In this document: positions 32,701 to 44,782 of the stretch, one piece after another
How positions within the stretch are numbered: the first letter of the stretch is position 1
Layout: each line of letters starts with the position of its first letter
Source: Asparagopsis taxiformis
Lineage: Eukaryota; Rhodophyta; Florideophyceae; Bonnemaisoniales; Bonnemaisoniaceae
NCBI GenBank assembly: GCA_030407315.1
Contig: JALQPE010003190.1
Location: 1-64,000 of the forward strand
DNA length: 64,000 nucleotides
Direction: 5' to 3'
Program-made: the position numbers and the translations under genes
The notes under the pieces: model-generated
What the model was told of the DNA's origin: nothing
The model's database searches: none
Seen by the model: the letters and a program-made list of their open reading frames with translations, nothing else

Positions 32701-35700
32701 TCAGCTAAGCGGCGGTAGCGAAGGACGCGCGGTGCGCGCACTGGCGAGCTGCGAATCGCGCGTGACGAGATCGATGCGATGTAGTGTGTAATCTTGGTTG
32801 AGAATCCACAAGTGACCAAGCTGGGTGTTGAAGTATGTTGAGCGCGGCACGCGTTCCAATCCGCCTAGTGAACAGCGTGTGTGAGCGTCTTCGAATTCCA
32901 CATCGAGTCCGTGCTGCAATTCACTCGTGCAGAATAGCACTGCAATCTCACGCTCTTCGATCTCCCGAATCGTTCCCACAATATCGTCCTCGTCCGAGGA
33001 CGCGATCAACGAGCCGCCGCGCACGTCGCACACAATCTGCTTGCCGATTTCCGAGCCGTTCGTCGAGTTGAACATGCGTATTTCCGCGTTGAGATGGCTC
33101 GCATTGACGTCGAATCCCATCGTCACACTGATGTAGATACGTTTCCCGCCGCGATAATTCTCCCTTTCCAGCCAAGTTTTCAGCCATTGGTGCTGATACA
33201 CCACCAGTTTGGTCGACATGTCCACCACAGTGATCACAAACTCCTTGTTGAAATACGCCACCCACGAGCGGTCATTCGAAACCGCCAATCCGCATATTCG
33301 CTTCCGATCGCCCACCGGAACTCGGAAGATCATCTTATTCTTCTTCATGCGCCTGTTCTCATGCGTCCAGCCCAAACCCTCCTCCAGTTGGATTGTTTTC
33401 GAGTGCGCCAATGCAACCGTCTTCTCGTCCCCGGACACCGCAAAACTACTCGTTCCTGCTGCAAATGACCTACTCGACACACCCTTCTCCTCCAAATTCC
33501 ACACCACCATGCATCGTTCCCCCGCCGCGAAAAGTTCCACACAGCCTCCAAATTCATAAATCCGCGCTTCTCGCACACCAAGTTGTAGTAATTTCACCCG
33601 TTTCATATCCGCATCCCGAAATGTAAACACCACACCACTACACCCACCCCAACTTTCCATTTGCCACACACGAATCTCATCATGACTACCCGAGAACAAC
33701 CGATCCCCATCTCCACTAAACAGCGCACAATTCACACCCGATCGATGCCCGACCAACGGCGAGCCCACTTCGCGTCCGGACGATGCCTTCCACAAGCGCA
33801 CATGCTTGTCATCCGACACGGTGGCAACCACCTGTCGATCATTTATCGCAACGTCATTCACACGTTTGCTATGTCCATTCAGCACCACCGCCTTTGGTTG
33901 GTTCATTTTCAAATCCCATATTCGCGCCGTGCAGTCGTCTGAGCTTGAAATAACCTTTAGATCCGACGTGCATTCCAGCGATGTAATCGGTTTCTCATGC
34001 GCATCAATTTGCTTGATGTTCGTGCCCGTTTGCACATCAACCTCCAGTAATCGACCCGAGCTCAGTCCAATCACTGCGTGCTCATTCTCCATCAGTTTCA
34101 TGCACGTGATCACAGCATCGTTCAACTGCGCAACGTCAAAGTATCGCACATAGCGATAATGCTCCCAAACTGTGACGCGCCCGTTGCCACTGCACGCGTA
34201 TATTGCAGACTTTCCGTCCGTGCATATGGCGATCGTTGGATAATTCACATTGGATGCAAGTCGCCATCGAACCCATCCATTGTCCACACTGATGGCAATC
34301 AAACGACCATCTTCAAGGCCGAGCAATAATTCACCGATTTCCAATCCATTCTCCATGCAGCGCACATTTCCTCTCTGAATCACGCGATCTAGATTGCTAC
34401 CAACACAGTTCAATATACCGGCTGCTGGTCGTGCCCACGGACGTGTTGCGTACCGTTCAATACTCCATATTAAGCTTTGTATCAGTTTGGACCGACTCTG
34501 GATCGATGATAGACGACCATACAGTTGATATGTACATTCCTTTCTGTTCTTTAAACAAGCCGCTATGCAAAGTTCCATGTTCTGCACAATGATTCTCAGA
34601 TCGAGTATAATGTTTCGTGCGTGCGTAAGTGGATGGTGCCGTGTGAGATGTGTTTGCAAAAGTTGGAGATCAGACACGACGTCTTGAAACGGTATTCGAT
34701 TGTCGTCATCGTTGATGCGTTGAATCCATCTATAATCCATCAACAACTCCAGTGCTTCATCGATGCGTCGTGCAGCGAGCAAATGTCGCACAAGATTATC
34801 ATGTATATACATATCAGCCGAATTGACATCCCACCACGGACGAACATGACGATCATGCAGCACAGCCTTTCCCAAATTGATCTGCATAGGCTTTAATCAA
34901 GCGCTCATGCCATTTGACCGACTCATTCTGCAGCTGCACAAGATGCACACAGATATCAAAAGTCAACGCATGCACAGTAACACATTCATACGCACAAATC
35001 GTTTGCACCGACACCAATCGTGTCTGGCGCAACAACTGCACAATATTATCAGCATCCCTATGGGACAAATTCCACATTCTCGCCAAGGCCTGCACGGGCA
35101 TAGTCAACGAGGGCGGCATGACGCACAGGGACCGAAACACCTGATTGGAATCAATCGAAGTGACCTGCCAGCGCTCCATAAGGCCCTCCACCGCAATCGC
35201 CACCGCGGCACAAAGGGCGCGGGAATGTGGAAAATCGCTCTGAATGACGCGAATACTCTCGGCCATCTTCAACGAATACCACTCCCACGCGGTACAACTG
35301 GAGCGTTTTCTGCGATTACGCCGATGACGCACCGCGGTGCCCGCCACACACAGCGCCAACGGCAGCCCGTCGCATCTACGCAGCACATCATCAAAGGCAT
35401 GGCGATCCACAGACGTCGGCGAATCTGCGGCGTACCAACTCAACATACGCCAATCATCCGCATCAGCGGTCTTCAACGCGCGCAACTGCACGGTCGCACC
35501 CGCGGGGGGTGCATCCCCCGCAAGCGTCGCATACAGGATCTTCACGGACGAATACTGCACGGCGCCGACAGCCGCGAGGATCATATCAAACAGCAGCGCG
35601 ACATCGTCCCTCTCGGCGTGCGCGACGTCGTCGAATATCAGCAGCATGCGTCGGCGCTGCAGAAACTGCACGAGGGATAGCACGGTCTCGCGACGCGTCG

Positions 35701-36037
35701 CATGGTCGAGCATGCCGGCGCGGAAGGCGTGCACAAAGTCTGCGTCGGCTACACGGGTCGCAAATTGCACCAACTGGCGGATGAGCGACGAGAGTAGACG
35801 CCCGCGACAATGGAAGATGTAGATCGCGTCGGGGAAATGCGCGCGGATCTCCGCGCGTGACGCAACCGCATGCAGAATGGTTGTCTTTCCCACGCCGCTC
35901 GGACCCGACAGAGCGACCGCGTTTGTGCGCTGCAGTAGATGGCGCATCGCGCTCCGCTCCGGCGTCGACGCGCCGAAGGAGAGCAGCGCGCGCGGCGCGT
36001 CGGGGAGATTTGTGTGCGTTGGCGCGGAGCCTGGCAT
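32701..36037 (-). CDS. NB-ARC/WD40 STAND protein (APAF-1-like), one frame break
   Basis: Starts at the ATG at 36037 (MPGSAPTHTNLP) and ends at 32701, about 1,110 residues. The NB-ARC ATPase occupies the first 390: P-loop GPSGVGKTT (about 45-53), Walker B LLIFDDV (about 132-138), and GLPLAL (224-229) of the ARC region. A winged-helix part and helical linker follow (RPWWDVNSADMYIHDNLVRHLL). The rest is a WD40 propeller: TSLECTSDLKVISSSDDCTARIWDL, NDVAINDRQVVATVSDDKHVRLW, SGDGDRLFSGSHDEIRVW. In animals and bacteria this layout senses a ligand through WD40 and oligomerises to trigger immunity or cell death; its role here is unknown. Near 34875 the frame shifts by one base in TTTGGGAAAGGC, the only break. 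Confidence 0.85.
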
Positions 36038-39000
36038 CGAGACATCGATGAGGTTGCGCGGACCGTGGTGGTGGTCGGTACGATGGTTGGGTTTTCTGGA
36101 TGGCGATTTTTTGGTAACCCTAGTTGGGTGGTGCAGTGTGAACCCAAGAAACAGGACGGCTTTATTGGCTGGTGCTTTGTCGCGCTATGACGTTTGCGAT
36201 GGTCGATGTAACAGTTACGCGGCTGATTCGACTACCGTGGATCCGCGCCGCTAGCGTGTGCTTGTCCGCCCTGGCGTGGTTGGTAAACACGCGCAAGCGC
36301 GGTCGCTGCGCAGAGCGGTTGGCGTGGTCTGGGCGTGTGGCGACGTGCGGTGTCTTGCAGAATGAGATCGACAAAGTGTAACGCGTCGTTCGCTTCTAGC
36401 GTCCATAGCCGGCGTGTGACGTGGTTGTATCGTTTCTTCCAGCGTGCATGCTCGAAGGAGCCGAGGAGATGGCGCTCGGGATGTGTGCTGGTGCTGGTTT
36501 CAGAGTATTCGGAGATATGGATGAGCAGCGATTTGTGTCCGAGGATAACTGTATTTCTAGCCGTGTGATCTTCGTTGGTATACTTTCCATGTGGCGCTCC
36601 CGATGCAAGATCCCAAACCTCATTTTCTTGCAACTCACATTGCCCGCAGTGCTGTCTATTGCTGGTAGTGAGGAATCGACCGATTTTGGTTTCATCCATG
36701 GCACTGATACGTCCTAGCCCAAATTTCTGCCCGTTGGCAACCCATTTCGTTCCTTGATGCTCCAGTATAATTGACTTTTGTTTGTCTGATACACTAATGA
36801 TATGGCCAACATTGAGGGAGGAGCCGAAAGCATACCATTCAACACTCTATCTACACTTCGAACTTCTACCGAACAGTCTTTGAGGATGGCTATTGTGGCA
36901 TCATCACCAGAGACGGCAACTTGTCGGGCTGACGTGAGAGGTGAACAACTCGTGATTCTAGCACTATCCAATGAGCTGTCTTTTGCAGCTTGCGTCTTCC
37001 ATACGAAAACTTCTTCCTCTCCACCTGCAAATAATTTGCTCCCATCCCAATTCACGTAAAGCGATTTCACGTTTGTCATCGTCTTGTCTCCCTACACTCG
37101 TGTTTGCGAGATATGCAGAGGGTCGCTTATATCCCTCACATAAACAGCGCAACGTCCTCCAGAAAACACCCGTGTATCATCTGGACTGAAAGCGACGGTT
37201 TGCACAATATCTCCGTCCTCAGTGAGGGGCCAACACATTTCTTCCTTCTTCTCCACATTCCAGATTCCAACAGTTTTATCGTCCGAACCAGACGCAATCA
37301 TCGGTCTAGTAGGCCTGAATGCAACACAATTGACTCGCTCCTCATGCCTTTTGAACACATGCGCAACTGGGTCATCCGCAACTACATTCTACAATCGCAT
37401 TGTTCGATCTGATGAACTGGACGCCAGTAAATGTGCACGATATCCCGTTACAAGTGACGTGATGCGAGAACTGTGACCGCACAGTATCCGCATTGTCTCT
37501 CCTGTTTCCACGTCGACAACGAAGAGCTACCCAGAAGTCATACCGACAACCACTTCTCCAGATTCGATTAGCTTGGCACACGTGACGAACGCCATATCCA
37601 TACCGCTGATCTGGAAGCTTCGAGACAGTGTCTTGTTCTTCCACACCAGCAATTTTCCGCTCATCCTACAAACAATTATTTCTCCCGACACTCAGTCGAC
37701 GCAAACAGCTGCCACGCGTAGGTGCTTTGGATCTACGAGAGCAAATTTTTCGGTTCCAGTGTAACAGCTGGTAACCAAAATCCTCTCCGACGGTAACACG
37801 ATCAATAGCTCCTCATCGTTCAGGCCCGATTCCATACTTTCCACCTTTTCGCCTACTTCCAGGACGCACTTCGCAACATTCCTGGCCCCGGCCGTGCCCA
37901 CGGACAAGTAGCATATTGCTCAATGCTCCATAAAATTCTCTGTACAACGGTCGATTTTGACTGCAAGGAAGATAACCTTCCGAATAGTTGAAACGCACAT
38001 TCACTGCGATTCTAGATACAAACCGGCACACACAGTTTCATAGTCTGAACGACATTGTCCAAATCCTTCATCAGCGACTTCATAACCACTGTACGTTCTT
38101 TGGTGCTGATATGTTTGCGGAGAAGCTGCAGATCAGACATTAATGCTTGGAAAGCAATGCGCTGTTCATTCGAGTTGACTTGCTGCATCCATTGATAATC
38201 TGTCAACAAACTAAGTGCCTCGGGTGCACGAGTTGCCCTCAGTAAATGTCGCACAACATTGTCGCGCATATACTTATTGGTGTCAATAATAGTCCTCCAC
38301 TCGCGACATATGTCGTCATTACCAGTCCGTTTAGACAATGGGAGATGTCCATCGAGGAGTTTGGCGTGCCAGAAATATGTTCCGTCTGCTTTGCTCGCCA
38401 TACTGACGCTACGATCATGGACCAAGTCATGCAAACTCAGGCTGATGATACGGTCAGTGCCATCTCGTACCGCAGTTGCAATGTTACTCTCAGAGAGCAT
38501 GAGCACCGTCTCTTGAACAATATCCAGTTCAAGTCGCCACAGCCTTGCAAGGATCGTGAGAGGAACTGACTGCTGCTTCTGCAGAATACACAATGAATGG
38601 AACACTTGGTGCAAAGTGATGCTGTCGACAGTCCACTTGCTCTCCAAAACTTGCAGACTCGTTTGAAGCGACATGTAGAACCCCCTTTGCCTGACATTTC
38701 TTCCCCTGCTCAGACGCATTATGTTATTCTGCTGGTGTTGCCAATAATATACCAGCGCGTTTTGCGGACAGCATCCATCCGAGCTTTGCATCATCCTTGG
38801 TATTGAAGCCTCGGCAATAGCGAGTGCAAGCTGCAGACCGTCGCATATACAGATGATCTGATCCATTGCATGACGATTTTCATCGGACAATGAACCAATG
38901 GGTGACATATGTTTGCATGATGGCATAGAATGCGCTGTGCAATGTGCGTCCCAGACTGTTCGTTGTTGACATCGACAGCCACATCATGGAGGGGCTTGCG

Positions 39001-39617
39001 ACCGACATTCTCACCCCTGGTCGATATGAGAACTTTGAACGATGTGGTAGGCATTGCGCGAACGGCTGTGCAGATCGTGCCGACGAGGTTATACACAGCG
39101 TCACTAACGTCCCATACGTCATCCAGTATGAGCAAGAAGCTATTGTCTGCCAATAAGATAACGAACTCGTTGATGAGGAGATCATAGCCGTCTTCAGAAA
39201 CGACGAGTCGGATGAATCTGGTCAAGAACTCTGGGAACACACGTCGGACAAGTGTCTACAGTCTGTTGAAGAAGGCGAACGGAGTGATATCGTGTCCAAG
39301 CTGTACAAACCAGATTCCCTGATTGAATGTGTGCCACACCTGCGGCATTGCACCGAGTGCTTTGAGAATGGTAGTTTTTCCAGCATCACTCATACTGACG
39401 AGAGCGACCGCGCTGTATCCATGTTTGGCGGACAGGATATGATTTTTTGCGATGTTTTCCGGGGTAGTGGAATGGCTGGAAAAGTCCTAGACGGCGGCGG
39501 GGATGCGCGGGACGTAGAAGACTGGCGGTTTCGATTGTTGCGGATGCGCCATCGGATAGCTGCTGTGGAGATTGCGGGAAGGTTTCGGCGTGAACTGGGA
39601 GAAAGGTAGGTGGATAT

Positions 39618-39753
39618 TGTCGGATGATCATGCAAACATACACTAATACAAGGAGCAATACACTAGACAGAATGGTATTTATACCGCCGTCGACACACGC
39701 ATCATCCTAATAAAAAGAGTAACCAGCTCTCTCATCACCATCACAGTTCCACA
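39618..39753 (+). repeat. 5' LTR of Copia C (136 bp, lacks 49-bp head unit)
   Basis: Starts TGTCGGATGATCATGC, ends GTTCCACA. TATTTATA lies at 39676 and AATAAA at 39709. The primer site GGTTATGCGCCCA follows at 39754. It lacks exactly 49 bp relative to the 3' LTR. Confidence 0.9.
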
Positions 39754-39953
39754 GGTTATGCGCCCAGACGACACTGCCATGATCTCAACCGCCCGCCCAC
39801 CAATGTCAGCTGATCCGTTGGATGCCGAACACCAAAGAACCGAAGCCCGCCAACATTGACCGACAATCACCAAGCACTGCGCGACACCAGCGCCACCAGA
39901 GGTACATTCAAACCCGATCCAGATACCTCCAAATTACCACAACCCCTTCCATC

Positions 39954-41092
39954 ATGACATCCCCGCCACCTCCACAGCAACCATCCCCTCTCCCACACTT
40001 CAATGTTCCCCTCCTCACGCACCACAACCTGATCCAATGGTGTCAGACAATCGACAGCCACGCGATCCTGCACAATATATCCCTTACATCATAGGCCCTG
40101 AACCCCCAGAGCCGTCCACACCGGAAGCACGCCTACAGCATTCAAGAAACAAAGCCATCGCCAGATTGCTAATACTCCCCAACATTTCACAAGACATCAT
40201 AGCAACAATAAGCCCCACGCTACTTAATAGCTCAACACCGAAACTATACCACCACCTCAGAGACAAGATGTCAACAGTTCCACCGCAGAACTCCGAAGCC
40301 AACCTCAGGAGACAAGCCGACCAAATCAAACACCACTCGAATGAACCCATCCAAACGTATATCGACAGACACGATGCATTACGAAACGTCATGCTACAAT
40401 CGGCGTTCCCGAATATTGACGACGAACAGACTACAGTTCAGTTTGTCATCAATGGCTTATATCACCTACCGGAATGGGCACCACTCCTCCGCAGCCTTGC
40501 AAACTTTCACAACTTTCACGAGGGCAAGCGACCATCACTCGCACTGGTATACAGCATGCTACTTGAGCACGAAAAAGCTGCACCTACTGACACATCACTT
40601 ACACTGGAGACAGGCACAGAGAATAGAATATCTCAACCATACTCATATACACATCCCCGCCAAAACCATCAGCGACAATCTCATACTCACACCAGACCAC
40701 ACTACAGTCATCCACCGTACGCTGATCCATATCAACCGCCAAGGAGCCTCTCCCAGTTTACCCCACCTCCGCCTGGCCATAGAGGCAAGTGGTGCACACT
40801 CCACGGCTCACCCACACATACTACGGCAACCTGCTTCACACGCCAAAAGCTTGTCCGCCAACAAACGAACCAAGTTCGTCCGCCCCTCAAAACAAATGAA
40901 ATTCAATACCCCACTCACCACCACCAAGAACCCTTCCCAAATCCTACGGCAATACATGACCCATCATCACCAGGATTCCACTATCCTCCTCCCCCCAACT
41001 ACCACAGTACGGAACCATACCACCTCCCTCCCACCCCCAGTCCAACTCGACTACAAACATGTACCAGGATTCTCCATCACAGAGCACAATAA
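39954..41092 (+). CDS. Copia C Gag
   Basis: Starts at the ATG at 39954 (MTSPPPPQQPSPLPHF). A one-base shift near 40075 moves from HAILHNI to YIIGPEPPEPS, continued by the frame 40037-41092. The N-terminal part (LTHHNLIQWCQTIDSHAIL) resembles the Gag start of other Copia elements. Helical capsid-like sequence follows, then WCTLHGSPTHTTATC at about 40790, a C-H-H-C knuckle variant shared with Copia A. The stop is at 41092, overlapping the pol frame by 34 bases. Confidence 0.8.
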
Positions 41093-44000
41093 ACACCCCC
41101 TCCTCTTCGTCGTACATTCTTGACTCTGGCGCTACGCCAACCCATCTCAAACACCCCCAACAAAATATGAAACCCATCAAAGCACACACAATAACTGCTT
41201 CTGGCCAACCATCTCCGGTCACTCATGAAGGCCCGGCGACTGTCACCCTGCACGGAAACCAAACATTACACCTGCCGTACGCAGTCGCCATGCCCAACGC
41301 AGCTCACAATCTCATCTCTGTGAGCCAACTGGCGGAATCAAACGACGTCATATTCCAGCGGGACAATGCGTACATCACAAAACCTCAACCCCCACCTCAA
41401 CCCAAAAGCATCCTGGCTACTGCACCAAGACAACATGGCCTCTACGTTCTCCCGACACATGGACACAAACGCAAACGCGACCCAGACATAACCCCAAAGA
41501 ACACAGTCCGCTTCGATCTACGCTCTAGCTTCGGCGCCCGCACCCACTCCAAACCACCACAAAACAAAATCACCACTATCCCAACGCACCAACCCCGTCG
41601 CCCACCAGCCACATACAAACCAACAACGACAACTCCGAAACCATTCCAGATTGGCCGGCGACCGCCCCCTCCAATCAAACCAACCAAAATTTCGTCAGCG
41701 AAACCACACACTCCCTTAACAACTCCTACTCCGCCAACAAAACACACAGAACAACAATGTGCCACCCAACACCCCCGTACCATCGCGGCGACACCTCCGG
41801 TCATCTACCACCACAGCGTCGCGAAATCACAGCCAACACCACATTCCAATATACTTCCCAACAACAAACAAACCACAACCCAACTCGCACCAAACACAGT
41901 GCACATCCCGGCGACTACAAACCCACGAGTCAATGCTAAGCGTGTCACAACAAGACGCACGCCAGCACTACCTAAACCTACAATGGAACTCTCTCCCACA
42001 GTAAGAGATTATCACCACTGGCATCTACGATTAGGACATCTCCACCCCACTAGAATCCATCAACTAGCAAAGAACGGGCTCGTAATCGGACTACCTAAAA
42101 CACTCCAATCCCCACCTCCCACCATCACATGCACCGGATGTGCCCTCGGCAAACAGACCTCATCACCTTTCAAAAGACACCCTCGACCCGCTCCGCTCGG
42201 CACACACCTCCACACGGACGTGTGCGGACCATTTCCGACCCCGTCAATCCACAACAACGCATATTTCGCTACATTCCTAGACGAACACAGCCGCTTCCTA
42301 CATATCAAAGTCTCACCCCGCAAAAATGAAGCAGCAGCACACATACGGCACCACATTGAACGCATCCACACCAACACGACAATTCGCATCACAGATATCA
42401 CCATGGACAACGCTAAGGAATATCTAACGAAAGACCTCCAAACCTTCTACGACAGAGAGCATATCATGGTACATCCAACCATACCCTATACTCCCCAAGA
42501 AAATGCACTTGCTGAAAGGGTCAACCGCACCCTCACGGAAACAGCACGCGCCCTACTACATACTGCACAATTACCAGAACAACTATGGGATTATGCCCTT
42601 CATGCCGCCACGGATCACCATAATCACTCCCCGCATGCCGCACACGGCAAACCACCTATCACAGTATGGACAGGACTGACGCCAGACGTGAGCACATTCT
42701 TACCCTTTGGCCAGCATGGATATGTCAGCCTCCGTAAACCAACCAACAAACTGCAGCCACGTGCCTCGATCAGACGCTATCTCGGCCGCATCGACGCCAG
42801 ACACTACCACATCTATGACCCAGAAACCTCCCAAATCTCTAGATGCCGAGCATCAGACTTTCGCGTCTACAATCCGAATACAGACCCGACGGTAACATCG
42901 AACCACCACGTCCTCAGTGCACAACCCTCACCCGCACCCGCATCCAACCACGCGACCCCGAACGAATGCACTGAACCTAAGACACTGACACAAGCCCAAC
43001 AAGCTCCCGATGCAGCCGAATGGCAAAAGTCGTGGAACCACGAACTCGACACACTGGAAGAGCGAGGAACACTCAGCTACGTTCACAAGGATCAAGTCCC
43101 CAAGGGTACCAAACTGATTCCATATAAGATAGTAATGAAACTAAAAACCGATCACAACGGAGTGCCAATCTCGAGAAAAACACGCTGCAACATCCGAGGA
43201 GACCTCCAACGGCCGCATGAACACTACGATCCTGACTCAATATCCTCGCCTGTGGCAGACCGTGATGCTATTCGCCTATCACTCGCACTTGCGGCAGCAC
43301 ACGGCTACGAAGCCACACACTGGGATCTCGAATCTGCGTTCCTCCACGAAACGTATGACGATCCCACTCCCCTCTTCATCTACCAACCACCCCGCTTCGA
43401 CGGAACCTTAAAGTATACCGGTCATGTATGCAGAGTCACTGGGAACATGTACGGGGCGAAACAAGCTTGCCGTATATTTACGAAAGGCTTATCCCAGCAC
43501 CTCAAACTCCAAAACTTCTCACAACTCACCAGTGACAGCTGCACGTACCTCCTAACATCACCAAATGACATCAACAAATTCGTCTTTTTCGTCGTAACCG
43601 TCGACGACTTTCTGGTAATCACAAACAGCCCTACACTCAGAGACAAGGCCAAGCAACACCTCCAAACCAAATACAAGCTGAAGGACCTCGGTCCAGTGTC
43701 CCACATATTGGGATGGAAGGTTACTAGGAACAACAGTGGAATCCACTTATCACAACCGGCGTACATTAACACCCTGCTTCAGAAATATGGCCAAACCAAT
43801 GCCAAACCGGCCACGTCACCCATAGCCACCGAAATCCTATCCACCCCACCCACACAGGCCAAACCGCTGGACAACAAGAAGTACGACTTCCATGGACTAG
43901 TAGGCAGTCTACGGTATCTAGCAGACTCAACAAGACCAGACATATCATTTATCACAGGTTACCTAGGTCGCTATACACACCAACCAACAATGTTCCACTG

Positions 44001-44640
44001 GCACGCAGCCATACGCGTACTACGTTACCTCAGCGCCACCATTGACCAGGGGATCACCTACAAATCAGGACTCACATCTACCCTGCAGGCACACTCTGAT
44101 AGTGATTATGCAGCGTGCACAACCACCAGACGCTCCACGTCAGGTACATACATACTCTACAACAACTCGCCAATAGCATGGCAATCAAAACGGCAACGCT
44201 TTATCGCCACGAGTACATGTGCCGCCGAATATGTTGCCGCATTCCACACCGCACAGCACATCCTCTGCATACGTCATCTACTAGCAGATCTCAATCATGC
44301 CGACAACTTACCCACACCACTGCGAATGGACAACGCAGGAGCAATTACCACTGCAAACACCGCACACCCCACCCCTAAATCCAAGCATATAGACGTCAAA
44401 TACCATTACTTGAAGGAACTCATCGCGCGCGAGGAAATCAAGATAACCTATATCGCCTCCTCTGAAAACTGCGCAGACGTCCTTACAAAAGCGCTCAAAC
44501 CTGCCCAATACAAAGAACGAATCAAACTTCTCCGGCTCTCGCAGCCTGCGCCGTGCGGCGACTGTCGGATGATCACACCATCTCCACGGCGCAGCCACCG
44601 AGATCCTACGTCATCGGATGATCATGCAAACATACACTAA
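41059..44640 (+). CDS. Copia C protease, integrase, reverse transcriptase, RNase H
   Basis: 1,193 codons in the -1 frame relative to Gag. Aspartic protease LDSGATPTHL (about 41120). Integrase zinc domain HHWHLRLGHLHP...CTGCALGKQ (42012-42160). Catalytic residues in TDVCGPF (about 42216), DNAKEYL (about 42402) and LAERVNRTL (about 42508). RT with DLESAFLHE (about 43324) and the catalytic VTVDDFLVI (about 43597). RNase H with HSDSDYAAC (about 44095) and a C-terminus near SENCADVLTKAL. One long open frame, so the enzyme part looks intact. The stop at 44640 is 78 bp inside the 3' LTR. Entry needs -1 recoding or a repaired base upstream; I see no clear slippery heptamer. Confidence 0.85.
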   Translation: MYQDSPSQSTINTPSSSSYILDSGATPTHLKHPQQNMKPIKAHTITASGQPSPVTHEGPATVTLHGNQTLHLPYAVAMPNAAHNLISVSQLAESNDVIFQRDNAYITKPQPPPQPKSILATAPRQHGLYVLPTHGHKRKRDPDITPKNTVRFDLRSSFGARTHSKPPQNKITTIPTHQPRRPPATYKPTTTTPKPFQIGRRPPPPIKPTKISSAKPHTPLTTPTPPTKHTEQQCATQHPRTIAATPPVIYHHSVAKSQPTPHSNILPNNKQTTTQLAPNTVHIPATTNPRVNAKRVTTRRTPALPKPTMELSPTVRDYHHWHLRLGHLHPTRIHQLAKNGLVIGLPKTLQSPPPTITCTGCALGKQTSSPFKRHPRPAPLGTHLHTDVCGPFPTPSIHNNAYFATFLDEHSRFLHIKVSPRKNEAAAHIRHHIERIHTNTTIRITDITMDNAKEYLTKDLQTFYDREHIMVHPTIPYTPQENALAERVNRTLTETARALLHTAQLPEQLWDYALHAATDHHNHSPHAAHGKPPITVWTGLTPDVSTFLPFGQHGYVSLRKPTNKLQPRASIRRYLGRIDARHYHIYDPETSQISRCRASDFRVYNPNTDPTVTSNHHVLSAQPSPAPASNHATPNECTEPKTLTQAQQAPDAAEWQKSWNHELDTLEERGTLSYVHKDQVPKGTKLIPYKIVMKLKTDHNGVPISRKTRCNIRGDLQRPHEHYDPDSISSPVADRDAIRLSLALAAAHGYEATHWDLESAFLHETYDDPTPLFIYQPPRFDGTLKYTGHVCRVTGNMYGAKQACRIFTKGLSQHLKLQNFSQLTSDSCTYLLTSPNDINKFVFFVVTVDDFLVITNSPTLRDKAKQHLQTKYKLKDLGPVSHILGWKVTRNNSGIHLSQPAYINTLLQKYGQTNAKPATSPIATEILSTPPTQAKPLDNKKYDFHGLVGSLRYLADSTRPDISFITGYLGRYTHQPTMFHWHAAIRVLRYLSATIDQGITYKSGLTSTLQAHSDSDYAACTTTRRSTSGTYILYNNSPIAWQSKRQRFIATSTCAAEYVAAFHTAQHILCIRHLLADLNHADNLPTPLRMDNAGAITTANTAHPTPKSKHIDVKYHYLKELIAREEIKITYIASSENCADVLTKALKPAQYKERIKLLRLSQPAPCGDCRMITPSPRRSHRDPTSSDDHANIH

Positions 44641-44747
44641 TACAAGGAGCAATACACTAGACAGAATGGTATTTATACCGCCGTCGACACACGCATCATC
44701 CTAATAAAAAGAGTAACCAGCTCTCTCATCACCATCACAGTTCCACA
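44563..44747 (+). repeat. 3' LTR of Copia C (185 bp, with head repeat)
   Basis: Starts TGTCGGATGATCAC. The head TCGGATGATCA recurs exactly 49 bp on (44565 and 44614), and everything after the second head equals the 5' LTR. Confidence 0.9.
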
Positions 44748-44782
44748 GATATTGGTGGGGAAGGAGGTTTAGGAGGTGTCAT

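Larger units (their letters stand above)
39613..44752 (+). mobile_element. Copia retrotransposon C, complete
   Basis: Flanked by the duplication GATAT (39613-39617 and 44748-44752). LTRs of 136 bp (39618-39753) and 185 bp (44563-44747) are identical over their shared part, so insertion is recent. It is related to Copia A in design (short LTRs, same primer-site type, same gene order) but is a different family by sequence. It lies in sense opposite to the host gene it interrupts. Confidence 0.9.
36232..44782 (-). pseudogene. second NB-ARC/WD40 gene, decayed and split by Copia C
   Basis: A tandem paralogue of the gene at 32701-36037, same strand. The start is the ATG at 44782 (MTPPKPPSPPI), beyond the Copia insertion at 39618-44747. 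Deleting the element and one GATAT joins the N-terminus to STYLSPSSRRN in frame. Then come a weakened P-loop SMSDAGKTT (about 39400), a stop after FNRL (about 39255), Walker B LLILDDVWD (about 39110), ARC and winged-helix parts (38926-38012, with DGLQLAL instead of GLPLAL), and scattered WD40 units in shifting frames (e.g. RVNCVAFRPTRPMIASGSDDKTVGIW at about 37330). The end is near 36232. Multiple frameshifts and a stop make it non-functional. Confidence 0.85.

Noticed and set aside
32525..32791. 88-codon frame between the convergent Sel1 and NB-ARC/WD40 genes
   Set aside because: Overlaps the 3' end of the NB-ARC/WD40 gene on the other strand and has no features of its own.
40341..41123. 260-codon frame overlapping Copia C gag
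   Set aside because: An alternative frame over Thr/His/Pro-rich gag sequence; the gag frame carries the knuckle and capsid-like motifs.
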